From positions 199,689 through 263,688 of the forward strand of contig NZ_OCTU01000002.1 of assembly GCF_900232945.1 (NCBI RefSeq): a DNA stretch of 64,000 nt. Direction: 5' to 3'. Source of the DNA: Urinicoccus timonensis (GTDB taxonomy: Bacteria; Bacillota; Clostridia; Tissierellales; Peptoniphilaceae). The notes below the pieces were generated by a model. It worked only from the letters and a program-made list of their open reading frames with translations. It was not told where the DNA came from and did not search any database. This document shows, one piece after another, positions 1 to 7,707 of the stretch. Each line of letters begins with the position of its first letter. The first letter of the stretch is position 1. The translations under genes were made by a program, and so were the position numbers.

Positions 1-1
1 C

Positions 2-565
2 CAACTCCTAGACGACGGCCGCCTGACAGACGGCCAAGGCCGGACCGTAGACTTTAAAAACACCGTCGTCATCATGACCTCCAATGCCGGGTCCGCCTAT
101 TTGAAAAAACAAAACACCATCGGCTTCGGCCTGGGCCAAGAAGGCCAAGAAGACCACGAAAAAATGACCCAGACCATCCAGGAAGAATTGAAAAAACTCT
201 TCCGGCCCGAATTCCTCAACCGGATTGACGAAGTCATCGTCTTTAACAAACTGGGTCAAAAAGAAGTCCAAAGCATCGTAGAAAGACTCCTAGAAGAACT
301 TAAGGACCGTCTGGAAGACGTGGGAACCCGGGTAGACTTCGACCAAAGCCTGGCCCCCTTTATCGCCGAAAAAGGCTACGACCCCCAATACGGCGCCAGA
401 CCCCTGGAAAGGTCCCTGCGAAAACTCGTAGAAGAACCCTTAACCGATAAAATCCTAGAATCCAACCAAGACCAAGACCGGACCTTCCATATCAGCGTCC
501 AAGGTCAAGAAATCCAAATCCAAGAGGGAAAAGATGAAGAAAGTCAAGAGCCAGTACAAGTGTAA
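2..565 (+). CDS. clpC: ATP-dependent Clp protease ATP-binding subunit ClpC, C-terminal part (5' end outside window)
   Basis: The visible 187 residues are the end of a Hsp100/Clp unfoldase of the kind that feeds substrates into ClpP. The frame is open from base 2, so the gene is cut by the window edge. Visible are the end of the second AAA+ module, with the VIIMTSNAGS stretch, the arginine-finger region EFLNRIDEVIVF, and the sensor-2 motif GARPLER. The C-terminal D2-small domain is followed by a short acidic tail. ClpC is preferred over ClpB because radA follows directly, and clpC-radA is a common Bacillota arrangement (established knowledge). The stop lies 32 bases inside radA, so the two genes are probably co-transcribed. 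The N-terminal repeats and first AAA+ domain cannot be seen. Confidence 0.9.
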   Translation, partial: QLLDDGRLTDGQGRTVDFKNTVVIMTSNAGSAYLKKQNTIGFGLGQEGQEDHEKMTQTIQEELKKLFRPEFLNRIDEVIVFNKLGQKEVQSIVERLLEELKDRLEDVGTRVDFDQSLAPFIAEKGYDPQYGARPLERSLRKLVEEPLTDKILESNQDQDRTFHISVQGQEIQIQEGKDEESQEPVQV

Positions 566-1895
566 AGAATGCGGCTATACCAGCATAGGCTACCTGGGCC
601 GGTGTCCATCCTGTGGAGAGTGGAACAGCTTCGAAGAAGAAATCCAAGAAGACCAGGCCCCCCAAGGCCCCGGTAAGGCCAAGGCCAAACCAGCCCGGGC
701 CAAAAAACTCCAAGAGAGCAAGGTCAGCACCACCAGCCGCTATAAAACCCAAATCCAAGAATTCAACCGCGTCCTGGGAGGAGGAGTCGTTCGCGACTCC
801 ATCAGCATCCTGACAGCCAAACCCGGCGCCGGCAAGTCCACCTTGCTCCTGCAAGTCTCCAGCGACTTCGCCCAAGCCGGTCTCAAGGTCCTCTATGCCA
901 GTGGAGAAGAATCCAGCTCCCAAATCTACCAAAGAGCCCAAAGAATCCTAAAAGAAATCCCCGAAAACATCTGGGTCACCTCCACCAACTCCCTGGAACA
1001 AGTCCTAGCAGACGTGGCAGAAATCGACCCCGACCTCATTATCCTAGACTCCATCCAAACCTTCCAAAGCCAAGACTACACCTCCAGACCCGGCACCCCT
1101 ACCCAGACCATGGCCTGCGCCAACCAGATGCTGGAATTGGCCAAGGGAAAAAGACCCCGGATGGTCTTTATGGTAGGCCAGATGACCAAGGAAGACGAAT
1201 TGGCCGGAGTCCGGTCCCTAGAACACCTGGTAGACACCGTCCTGGTCATAGAAGGCGACTCCAGCGACCCCCTAAGAACCCTCTACACCAGCAAAAACCG
1301 CTTCGGGTCCACAGGAGAAATGGGCTTCTTTTCCATGGAAGAAGACGGCCTCCAATCCATCGACAACCCCTCCGCCTACTTTATGACCAAAAGAGATCCT
1401 GGAGAAGAAGTCCCCGGGTCCGCCTTAACCGTCCTAAGAGAAGGCACCAGACCCATCGTGGTGGAAGTCGAAGCCCTGGTGAGCCGGAGCTTCACCCCCT
1501 ATCCCTTACGGATTGGCGAATGCGTCCGGAAAGAACACCTCCAAACCCTGATCTCCATCCTGGAAGAAAGAGGAAAACAACGCCTCACCGATAAAAACGT
1601 CGTCGTCAAAACCACAGGCAACATCCCCTTGAGAGAAACCGCCGCCAACCTGGCCCTGATCATGAGCGTCTACTCCAGCTTGAAAAACACCCCCATCCCA
1701 GCCAATACCATCTTCCTGGCCGATGTGGGCCTTACCGGCGAACTCAAACCCATCCCCAACCTGGAAGCCAGAATCCAAGAAGCCAGCCGTATGGGCTTCG
1801 ACCAAATCTACACCCCACCCCTCCAGGAAAAACTTAAGAAAAAATATAAGACCAAAAGTCTAAGGACTCTGGGAGAAGTATTGGCAGAGTTTTAA
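534..1895 (+). CDS. radA: DNA repair protein RadA
   Basis: 453 residues, full length for RadA, which processes branched recombination intermediates. The N-terminal C4 zinc finger is CKECGY plus CPSCGEWNSF (residues 10-30). The RecA-like core has Walker A KPGAGKST near residue 95, Walker B LIILDS near 175, and the family-specific KNRFGSTGEMGFF motif near 255. The C-terminal third is the Lon-like domain. Walker A normally reads GxPGxGKST, so the lysine and threonine positions are kept. The start overlaps clpC by 32 bases; the SD-like AAGAGGGAAAAG lies just upstream. The last base of the stop codon is also the first base of an R4-type repeat, so no native terminator is visible after the gene. 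Confidence 0.95.
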   Translation: MKKVKSQYKCKECGYTSIGYLGRCPSCGEWNSFEEEIQEDQAPQGPGKAKAKPARAKKLQESKVSTTSRYKTQIQEFNRVLGGGVVRDSISILTAKPGAGKSTLLLQVSSDFAQAGLKVLYASGEESSSQIYQRAQRILKEIPENIWVTSTNSLEQVLADVAEIDPDLIILDSIQTFQSQDYTSRPGTPTQTMACANQMLELAKGKRPRMVFMVGQMTKEDELAGVRSLEHLVDTVLVIEGDSSDPLRTLYTSKNRFGSTGEMGFFSMEEDGLQSIDNPSAYFMTKRDPGEEVPGSALTVLREGTRPIVVEVEALVSRSFTPYPLRIGECVRKEHLQTLISILEERGKQRLTDKNVVVKTTGNIPLRETAANLALIMSVYSSLKNTPIPANTIFLADVGLTGELKPIPNLEARIQEASRMGFDQIYTPPLQEKLKKKYKTKSLRTLGEVLAEF

Positions 1896-3500
1896 TGACC
1901 TAACCCGATGAGGCCGAGCAAAGCGAAGGCCGAATCGTAGGTAGGTTCACAGACAATTGCAGCCAAATTAAAAATTTGGGCAATTGGTTGCATAAGACCT
2001 ACTAAGGCTCCTTCGTCGCCAAGTTAGGTCTGGAAGAGGTCGCGGCGTTTCAAATCTTTGATTTGTCAGCAAGCGACCATCCCTGCTATAGATAAGATAC
2101 TAAGCTAACCCGAAATCTTTGATTTCCTAAATGTAGGGGCGGCCCTTGAAGCCCTAGCCCGAAATCTTTGATTTCGTGGCAGGTCTCATGCCAAGATTTC
2201 CTGCGAAAGCTTTGCTTGAGCAGCTAGAAATCGACAGTGATCGCCCGTTCTGCAATCCGGAACATATTTATATAGGGTAAATTTATATTTACACCATCCC
2301 CAATATTCACCCTTTCCTTCTATTCTTGGGGAAGGAAGTAGGGCGTCTTGATTCGCCCTATCCTTCCCCAAACCCCTACCTCTCACCCCAACGCACTGGA
2401 GGAAGCAAAAAATTTGAGATTCTAAAAATTTTGAACTCGCTACGCTCAGACAGCAAAATTTTCTTAACGAATCTCAAATTTTTTGGCCTCATTTTAAATA
2501 ATCGGATTGCGACATTTTCGGGTAATTTGTAGGGGCGACCTGGTGTCGCCCGTGTTAGTGGGCAGAATATATAGATATATGAGAAACATGTTCATGAAGT
2601 TTGTTGACCTTGTGTATATAAATCCTGTTTTGCAAATGGGCTGGATAGGCCAGCCCCTACAGACCATCAAGTTAAAGGAACCTAATTGTAGGGGCCTGCT
2701 TGTCAGGCCCGTATAGGAGATAAAATAAATGAGGGAGAATGTAAATAAAGATTCATCCCCATATAAACATAATCGGAACGGAAGAACGGGCGACACAGGG
2801 TCGCCCCTACAGGGTGGCGAATGATTTTGTAGGGGCGGCCCTGTGCCGCCCTTATTACAATTCAGAATATGTAAATACAGGGGAGAATAATAAATAAAAA
2901 TTACCCCCAATATTTATAAACCCAGGTTCGCAACACGGGCTGGTACAACTTTTCATCAGCTCAAGTTCGCTTTCGCTCCTTTCGCTGTGAAAGACTGCAT
3001 CTGACCTTCCTCAATTCAGCCGACGCTTCGCTTGGCTTCATTGGGATAGGTCATGAACAGGCCAGCCCTTACAAACCATCCCCTAATTACCCGAAAATCT
3101 ACCGACCCGACCCTTCCAATAAAAAGAAAAAATCGATGAGCCGTTAAAAAAATTCAATGTTTGAGCGAAGCGAGTTTTGAATTTTTAGGCTTGTCGATTT
3201 TTTCTTACATCAAGTAAGGTAGGGTGGAAGGGGAGGTCCTAGGAGGGGCAAGGGGCAAAATTATGACCTATCTTAACGAGCGAAGCGAGTTATAGAAGGT
3301 CAGATACTAAGATTTCCCAAGAGACCGAGTGTAACGAAGGTCGATTGGTAGAAATCGACAGTATAGCCCCTAGGCCCCTCCTGGAGAATAGGAGAAAAAG
3401 TAAATAGAGGGAGAATGTAAATAAAGATTCATCCCTATATAAACAAACCCGGGAACGGAAGAACGGGCGACACGAGGTCGCCCCTACAAACTCATAAAGA
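1895..3500. repeat. Intergenic repeat block 1 (R1, R2, R3 and R4 palindromes)
   Basis: About 1.6 kb with no convincing gene between radA and rpmG. R1 hairpins (GTAGGGGC foot followed by a GC-rich stem) face right at about 2133, 2529, 2688 and 2829, and left at about 2638, 2787, 2936 (interrupted) and 3464. R2-type AT-rich long inverted repeats lie at about 2406-2484 and 3121-3210. R3 GC-rich long inverted repeats lie at about 2326-2398 and 3224-3395. R4 copies or remnants are at 1895, about 2183-2241 (degenerate), about 2985-3055 and 3263-3362. The short ORFs here are repeat translations: they run through the same sequences in several frames and have no ribosome binding site. Confidence 0.85.
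3263..3362 (-). mobile_element. R4 element inside an R3 palindrome (filled site)
   Basis: A 100-bp element in reverse orientation, bounded by ATGACCTATC on the left and AATCGACAGT on the right. It splits an R3 palindrome whose arms, AAGGGGC and AGCCCCTAGG, are continuous in the copy at 7148-7213, where only a short ATCGAT-type centre separates them. It contains the recurring core CAGATACTAAGATTTCCC and a GAGCGAAGCGAG hairpin. No reading frame is long enough to code for a transposase, so any movement would need a protein supplied in trans. Confidence 0.6.
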
Positions 3501-3512
3501 CCCCAAATAATC

Positions 3513-3541
3513 TTGACAGCCACCCAAAACCGTGATACAAT
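3513..3541 (+). promoter_or_regulatory. Promoter of the rpmG-secE-nusG-rplK-rplA operon
   Basis: Perfect -35 TTGACA (3513-3518), a 17-base spacer and -10 TACAAT (3536-3541), about 70 bases before rpmG. It is the strongest vegetative-type promoter in the first 6 kb. Confidence 0.8.
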
Positions 3542-3553
3542 ACTACAGATTGA

Positions 3554-3577
3554 AGACCCCGATCATAGTCGGGGTTC
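3554..3577 (+). promoter_or_regulatory. 5' leader hairpin before rpmG
   Basis: ACCCCGA pairs with TCGGGGT around a six-base loop and is followed by TCTCTTT. It begins within about 10 bases of the expected transcription start. It could be a weak attenuator or a stabilising 5' hairpin; the T-run is short. Confidence 0.4.
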
Positions 3578-3609
3578 TCTTTAAGTTGCATAAAAACAGG
3601 AGGTGCAAA

Positions 3610-3759
3610 ATGGCTGATCGCGCAATTATGGAATGTGAAGAATGCAAAAACCGCAATTACGTCACATTTAAAAACAAAAAAAACACAACAGAACGTCTGC
3701 AACTAAAAAAATATTGCAAATTCTGCAAGACCCATACCAACCACAAAGAAACAAAATAA
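3610..3759 (+). CDS. rpmG: 50S ribosomal protein L33
   Basis: 49 residues, the usual L33 length. It is the zinc-binding form with two CxxC pairs: CEECKNRNY and CKFCKTHT. The ATG at 3610 is chosen because AGGAGGTG lies 5-12 bases upstream; the longer frame to 3532 runs through the promoter and hairpin. It is first in the operon with secE and nusG, a common Bacillota arrangement that couples a small ribosomal protein to secretion and elongation factors. Confidence 0.95.
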   Translation: MADRAIMECEECKNRNYVTFKNKKNTTERLQLKKYCKFCKTHTNHKETK

Positions 3760-3771
3760 AGGAGGGAATAG

Positions 3772-4014
3772 ATGGCAAGCCCAAGTAAACCCGCGAAAAC
3801 AAACAACCTGGCCAAGGCCGAACAAGACCAAAAAAGCCTAGGAAAATACTTCCGCGGAGTTCGTTCAGAATTCAAAAAAGTAATCTGGCCGACCAAAAAG
3901 CAAATCCTAACCTATTCACTCGTCGTCATTGTCGTTAGTATCCTTGTAGCATTAGCAATCTACGGACTTGACTACGTCATTCGTGGCATCTTAGGCCTTT
4001 TCATTAAAGCATAA
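3772..4014 (+). CDS. secE: Preprotein translocase subunit SecE
   Basis: 80 residues, the short Gram-positive form with one membrane segment (about residues 50-72, YSLVVIVVSILVALAIYGLD). The conserved amphipathic segment FRGVRSEFKKVIWPTKKQ precedes it. SecE clamps SecY in the translocon. An AGGAGG site precedes the ATG. nusG follows at once, the standard secE-nusG pair. Confidence 0.95.
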   Translation: MASPSKPAKTNNLAKAEQDQKSLGKYFRGVRSEFKKVIWPTKKQILTYSLVVIVVSILVALAIYGLDYVIRGILGLFIKA

Positions 4015-4024
4015 GGTGATCCAA

Positions 4025-4570
4025 TTGACAGACCAACAAATCGAGTCCCAAGAACAAGAAGCCAAGTGGTACGTCATTCATACCTACTCAGGACATGAAA
4101 ACAAAGTAAAGGCCAACATGGAATCCCTAGTAAAAAATAGGAACATGGACAACCTCATCTTTGATATCCAAGTCCCCATGGAAGAATACATCTCCATGCG
4201 TAATGGAAAAGAAGTTGTCAAAGAACGCAAAGTCTTTCCATCCTACGTCTTGGTCAAGATGATCATGAATGACGAATCCTGGTATTTAGTACGCAATACG
4301 CGAGGAGTAACAGGTTTCGTAGGGCCGGGATCCAAACCCGTCCCCCTGACAGACGAAGAAGTCCTCTCCCTAGGAGTCGCCGACAAAAAAGACTATTCAG
4401 GCCTATATGAAGTCGGAGACATCGTCGAAGTTATCGATGGGCCCTTTAAAGACTTTATGGCCACCATCAACCAAGTCGACGAAGACAGAGGAAAACTTAC
4501 CGTCATCATCTCCATGTTCGGTCGAGACACCAACATGGAACTTGACTTTAGACAAGTCAAGAAAAACTAA
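4025..4570 (+). CDS. nusG: Transcription termination/antitermination protein NusG
   Basis: 181 residues from the preferred start. The NGN domain (AKWYVIHTYSGHENKVKANM) is at the N-terminus and the KOW domain (VGDIVEVIDGPFKDFMATI) at the C-terminus. NusG binds RNA polymerase and links it to ribosomes or Rho. Start choice: a GTG at 4016 is in frame but has no SD of its own. The TTG at 4025 follows AAGGTGATCC, which matches the anti-SD tail of 16S rRNA over ten bases at good spacing, so TTG is preferred. Confidence 0.93.
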   Translation: MTDQQIESQEQEAKWYVIHTYSGHENKVKANMESLVKNRNMDNLIFDIQVPMEEYISMRNGKEVVKERKVFPSYVLVKMIMNDESWYLVRNTRGVTGFVGPGSKPVPLTDEEVLSLGVADKKDYSGLYEVGDIVEVIDGPFKDFMATINQVDEDRGKLTVIISMFGRDTNMELDFRQVKKN

Positions 4571-4591
4571 TCGTACGCATATCACAAACTA

Positions 4592-4617
4592 GTGGGAGGG
4601 AAACCCCGCTATACCAC
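4592..4617 (+). promoter_or_regulatory. Leader hairpin before rplK, probable L1-binding site
   Basis: GTGG at the left pairs with CCAC at the right, and an inner GGG pairs with CCC. 23S rRNA in the L1 stalk carries similar GTGGGAGG and ATACCACC strands (established knowledge), so the hairpin may mimic it for autogenous control by L1. A second copy precedes rplA. Confidence 0.5.
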
Positions 4618-4634
4618 ATTTGAGGAGGTGCACT

Positions 4635-5057
4635 ATGGCAAAGAAAGTCATAGCAATCGTAAAATTACAAATTCCAGCAGGAAAGGCAACCCCTGCACCA
4701 CCAGTAGGTACCGCCCTAGGACCACACGGTGTTAACATCATGCAATTTACCAAAGAGTTCAACGCTAAGACCCAAGACCAACAAGGCCTGATCATCCCCG
4801 TTGTACTCACCGTCTACCAAGACCGTTCCTTTACATTCATCACCAAGACACCACCAGCAGCCGTTTTAATCAAAAAAGCATTAAAACTCAACAAAGCATC
4901 CGGTGAACCCAACAAGACAAAAGTTGGAAAACTAACCAAAGCCCAAGTAAAGGAAATCGCAGAACTTAAAATGCCCGACCTAAACGCAGCTAACCTGGAA
5001 TCAGCCATGAGCATGGTTGCAGGAACCGCACGCAGCATGGGTATTGAAGTTGAATAA
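4635..5057 (+). CDS. rplK: 50S ribosomal protein L11
   Basis: 140 residues, full length. The start [21 protein letters not shown] and [22 protein letters not shown] are classic L11. The C-terminal rRNA-binding part contains the [20 protein letters not shown] region. The ATG at 4635 follows GAGGAGGTG; the in-frame TTG 15 bases upstream lies inside that SD. L11 forms the base of the GTPase-associated centre. It is co-transcribed with rplA. Confidence 0.96.
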   Translation: MAKKVIAIVKLQIPAGKATPAPPVGTALGPHGVNIMQFTKEFNAKTQDQQGLIIPVVLTVYQDRSFTFITKTPPAAVLIKKALKLNKASGEPNKTKVGKLTKAQVKEIAELKMPDLNAANLESAMSMVAGTARSMGIEVE

Positions 5058-5084
5058 GTGGGAGAGAAAACTCGTTTGAACCAC
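5058..5084 (+). promoter_or_regulatory. Leader hairpin before rplA, second L1-site-like copy
   Basis: GTGG and CCAC pair as in the hairpin before rplK, but the inner pair is GAG with CTC in place of GGG with CCC. The change is compensatory, which supports a real RNA structure. It lies directly before the AGGAGG site of rplA. Confidence 0.5.
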
Positions 5085-5099
5085 AAGGAGGTAAAGTAA

Positions 5100-5801
5100 A
5101 TGGCAAAAAGAGGAAAAAAATACCAAGACAGCCTTAAGCTAGTAGACCGTAGCAAACTCTACGACGTAAAAGACGCCCTAGAACTCGTCGGCCAAATAGC
5201 CAAGGCAAACTTTGACGAAACAGTAGAACTCGCAATGCGACTCGGTGTAGACCCAAGACACGCTGACCAACAAGTCCGTGGAACCGTCGTCCTACCCCAC
5301 GGAACAGGAAAAACCAACCGCGTTTTAGTCCTGGCAAAAGGCGACAAAATCAAAGAAGCAGAAGCAGCAGGCGCAGACTACGTCGGCGGCCAAGAATACG
5401 TAGACAAAATCCAAAACGAAAACTGGTTTGAATTCGATACAGTCGTTGCAACTCCTGATATGATGGGCGTTGTTGGACGCATCGGGCGCGTGTTAGGACC
5501 AAAAGGCCTAATGCCAAACCCCAAATCCGGCACCGTAACCTTCGATTTAACCAAAGCTGTAGAAGACATCAAAGCAGGGAAAGTAGAATACCGCGTTGAT
5601 AAAGCAGCCATTATCAACGTACCCATTGGAAAAGTATCCTTCGGCCCAGACAAACTACGAGAAAACTTCAAAGCCCTCGTAACAGAAGTCATCAAAGCCC
5701 GTCCAGCAGCAGCAAAAGGAAAATATTTAAAATCCGTAACCGTGTCCACAACCATGGGACCTGGAATCAAAATCAACGGACAAAAATTAATGGAAGACTA
5801 A
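5100..5801 (+). CDS. rplA: 50S ribosomal protein L1
   Basis: 233 residues, typical length. It contains the [27 protein letters not shown] segment (given here only as a landmark near residues 43-68) and [14 protein letters not shown] near 140. L1 forms the mobile stalk that releases E-site tRNA, and is a known translational repressor of its own operon. AAGGAGGT precedes the ATG. The operon ends here with a strong terminator; rplJ and rplL, which usually follow, are absent. Confidence 0.96.
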   Translation: MAKRGKKYQDSLKLVDRSKLYDVKDALELVGQIAKANFDETVELAMRLGVDPRHADQQVRGTVVLPHGTGKTNRVLVLAKGDKIKEAEAAGADYVGGQEYVDKIQNENWFEFDTVVATPDMMGVVGRIGRVLGPKGLMPNPKSGTVTFDLTKAVEDIKAGKVEYRVDKAAIINVPIGKVSFGPDKLRENFKALVTEVIKARPAAAKGKYLKSVTVSTTMGPGIKINGQKLMED

Positions 5802-5808
5802 GAAGAAA

Positions 5809-5843
5809 AAAAGTGATGAATCCTAGGATTCATCACTTTTTTT
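5809..5843 (+). terminator. Intrinsic terminator of the rpmG-rplA operon
   Basis: AAGTGATGAATCC pairs perfectly with GGATTCATCACTT over 13 bp with almost no loop, followed by a run of T. An R1 repeat begins about 12 bases later. Confidence 0.92.
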
Positions 5844-5845
5844 GA

Positions 5846-7300
5846 TTTCATAATGTAGGGGCGGCCCTTGAAGCCCTAGCCCGAAACCTTTGATTTCCTA
5901 ATGTAGGGGCGGCCCTGTGCCGCCCTTTATACATACCCGAATATGTAAATACAGGGTTCTATTGTTTATTTTCGAATAACTTTGTAGGGGCGACCTGGTG
6001 TCGCCCGTTCTACAATCCGGAACATATTTATATAGGGCAAATTTATATTTACACCATTCCCAATACTCACTCTTTTCCCATTCTCCAGGAGGGGCCTAGG
6101 GGCTATCGATGCCCCTTGCCCCTCCTAAGACCTCCCCCTCCACCCTACCTTACTGGAGGAAGCAAAAAATTTGAGATTCTAAAAATTTTGAACTCACTTC
6201 GCTCAAACAGCAAAATTTTCTTAACGAATCTTAAATTTTTTGACCTCAATTTAAAAAACGATACATTTTCGGAATCGTAAGAGCTTTTGTAGTATTGATA
6301 TACAGAAAAAATAAACATAGGGAACAATTCTTATGATATGAAATCTAATGTAGGGGCGGCCTTGTGCCGCCCTAATAACAATTCAGGGCATGTAAATACA
6401 GGGGAAAATAATAAATAAAGATAATCCCCCAAAATAAACAACCCCGGGAACCTCTCAATCCGACCCTTCCAATAAAAAGAAAAAATCGATAAGCCGTTAA
6501 AAAAATTCAATGTTTGAGCGGAGCGAGTTTTGAATTTTTAGGCTTGTCGATTTTTTCTTACACTAAGTGCGTTAGGGTGAGAGGTAGGGGTTTGGGGAAG
6601 GATAGGGCGAATCATGACGCCCTACTTCCTTCCCCAAGAATAGAAGAAAAGAATAAACATAGGGAATCATGCTAATAGGAATTCATCTCCATATAAACAA
6701 ACCCAGGTTCGCAACACGGGCTGGACAAGCCAGCCCCTACAGACCATCAAGTTACAGGAACCTAATTGTAGGGGCCTGCTTGTCAGGCCCGTATAGGGGA
6801 TAAAATGAATGAGAGAACAATGTAAATAAAGATTCATCCCCGAACAAACATATTCGAGAGAGGAAGAACGGGCGATCACTGTCGATTTCTGCCAATCAGA
6901 CTGCACTTCGTTTGTCTTCTTGGGAAATCTTAGTATATGACCTACCTACGACTCGAGCTTTGCTCTCATCGGGTTAGGTCATGAACCAGGTCGCCCCTAC
7001 AGACCATCCCCAAATTACCCGAAAAGGTAACGATTCGATCTTTCCAATAAAAAGAAAAAATCGATAAGCCGTTAAAAAAATTCAATGTCTGAGCGAAGCG
7101 AGTTTTGAATTTTTAGGCTTGTCGATTTTTTTCTTACATCAAGTAAGGTAGGGTGGAAGGGGAGGTCCTAGGAGGGGCAAGGGGCATCGATAGCCCCTAG
7201 GCCCCTCCTGGAATAAAGAGAAAAGGTAAGTATAGGGAAGAATGTAAATAAAGATTCGCCCTATAAAACCCCCCCAAAAAACCCAAAAACAAAACCCCAC
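5846..7300. repeat. Intergenic repeat block 2 (R1, R2, R3 and R4 palindromes)
   Basis: About 1.45 kb without genes. Right-facing R1 hairpins start at about 5855, 5903, 5984, 6350 and 6768; left-facing ones lie at about 6717-6740 and 6869-7000, the latter split by R4. R2-type inverted repeats are at about 6165-6242, 6474-6561 and 7049-7139. R3 inverted repeats are at about 6085-6150 and 7148-7213 (both uninterrupted) and 6569-6643. The order resembles block 1 (R3-R2-R1...R1-R2-R3), so the blocks look like shuffled copies of one composite. Confidence 0.85.
6878..6982 (+). mobile_element. R4 element inside a left-facing R1 hairpin (filled site)
   Basis: About 105 bp, from ACTGTCGATTTCTGCC to GGGTTAGGTCAT. 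It sits between CGGGCGATC and GGTCGCCCCTAC, the two arms of an R1 hairpin. Elsewhere (2787-2810, 3464-3487, 10817-10840) these arms are separated by only four or so bases. It carries the R4 core GGGAAATCTTAGTAT and a stem ending in AGGTCAT. Confidence 0.6.
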
Positions 7301-7332
7301 CCCACCCCAATCCCTAGCCCTTTTCCCCAAAC

Positions 7333-7343
7333 TATGCTATAAT
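7333..7343 (+). promoter_or_regulatory. Extended -10 promoter, distal promoter of the SLH gene
   Basis: TATGCTATAAT, a TGn-extended -10 with no good -35 box. The same 11-mer pattern occurs before several other operons in the window. It would give a leader of about 350 bases for the SLH gene. Confidence 0.5.
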
Positions 7344-7700
7344 AGAAAACGTAGATATTCATCCTACCAAGAAAACCAAGACCGGGCCAAAAGGCAAAAG
7401 CTCAACCGGCGAAAGCCCAATTTTAAGCCAATAGCAAGAAATTGTTAAGCCTTTGCCAAAAAGCCAAATGGCTTGAAATACAGCCATAGGACCATTTGAC
7501 CCCGTTTTGTAACACTTTTGTAATTTTACAAAAAGCCTTTCTTGTGTATAATGAATATATAAGAAATGTTCTATGACAACTGAATACATTCCCCTCGCGA
7601 AAGCGAGACAGGAAATGACTGTTCGTTGTCCGGAACTTTCTGAAAGTACGACAAAAACCTCACGGTTTTTGTAGATCTACAAATTTTTAAGGAGGTCGAA
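7344..7700 (+). promoter_or_regulatory. Long leader region of the SLH gene with internal hairpins
   Basis: A stretch of about 350 bases with no gene. The distal part (7375-7500) contains several GCC/GGC-rich short hairpins such as AAGCCAAATGGCTT. The proximal part has CTCGC-GAAA-GCGAG near 7594 and ACAAAAACC-TCAC-GGTTTTTGT near 7651. Long structured leaders are common on S-layer mRNAs and can prolong mRNA life (established knowledge). No known riboswitch class was recognised. Confidence 0.4.
7525..7552 (+). promoter_or_regulatory. Proximal promoter of the SLH gene
   Basis: -35 TTTACA (7525-7530), 16-base spacer, -10 TATAAT (7547-7552). It would give a leader of about 150 bases. Confidence 0.6.
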
Positions 7701-7707
7701 AGACAAT

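Noticed and set aside
2186..2910. Overlapping short ORFs on both strands between radA and rpmG
   Set aside because: They are translations of the R1-R4 repeats, recur in several frames at other blocks, and have no ribosome binding sites.
1895..3500. The repeat block as a CRISPR array
   Set aside because: Repeats are palindromic, of several kinds, in both orientations and irregularly spaced, with no cas genes; this is not a CRISPR layout.
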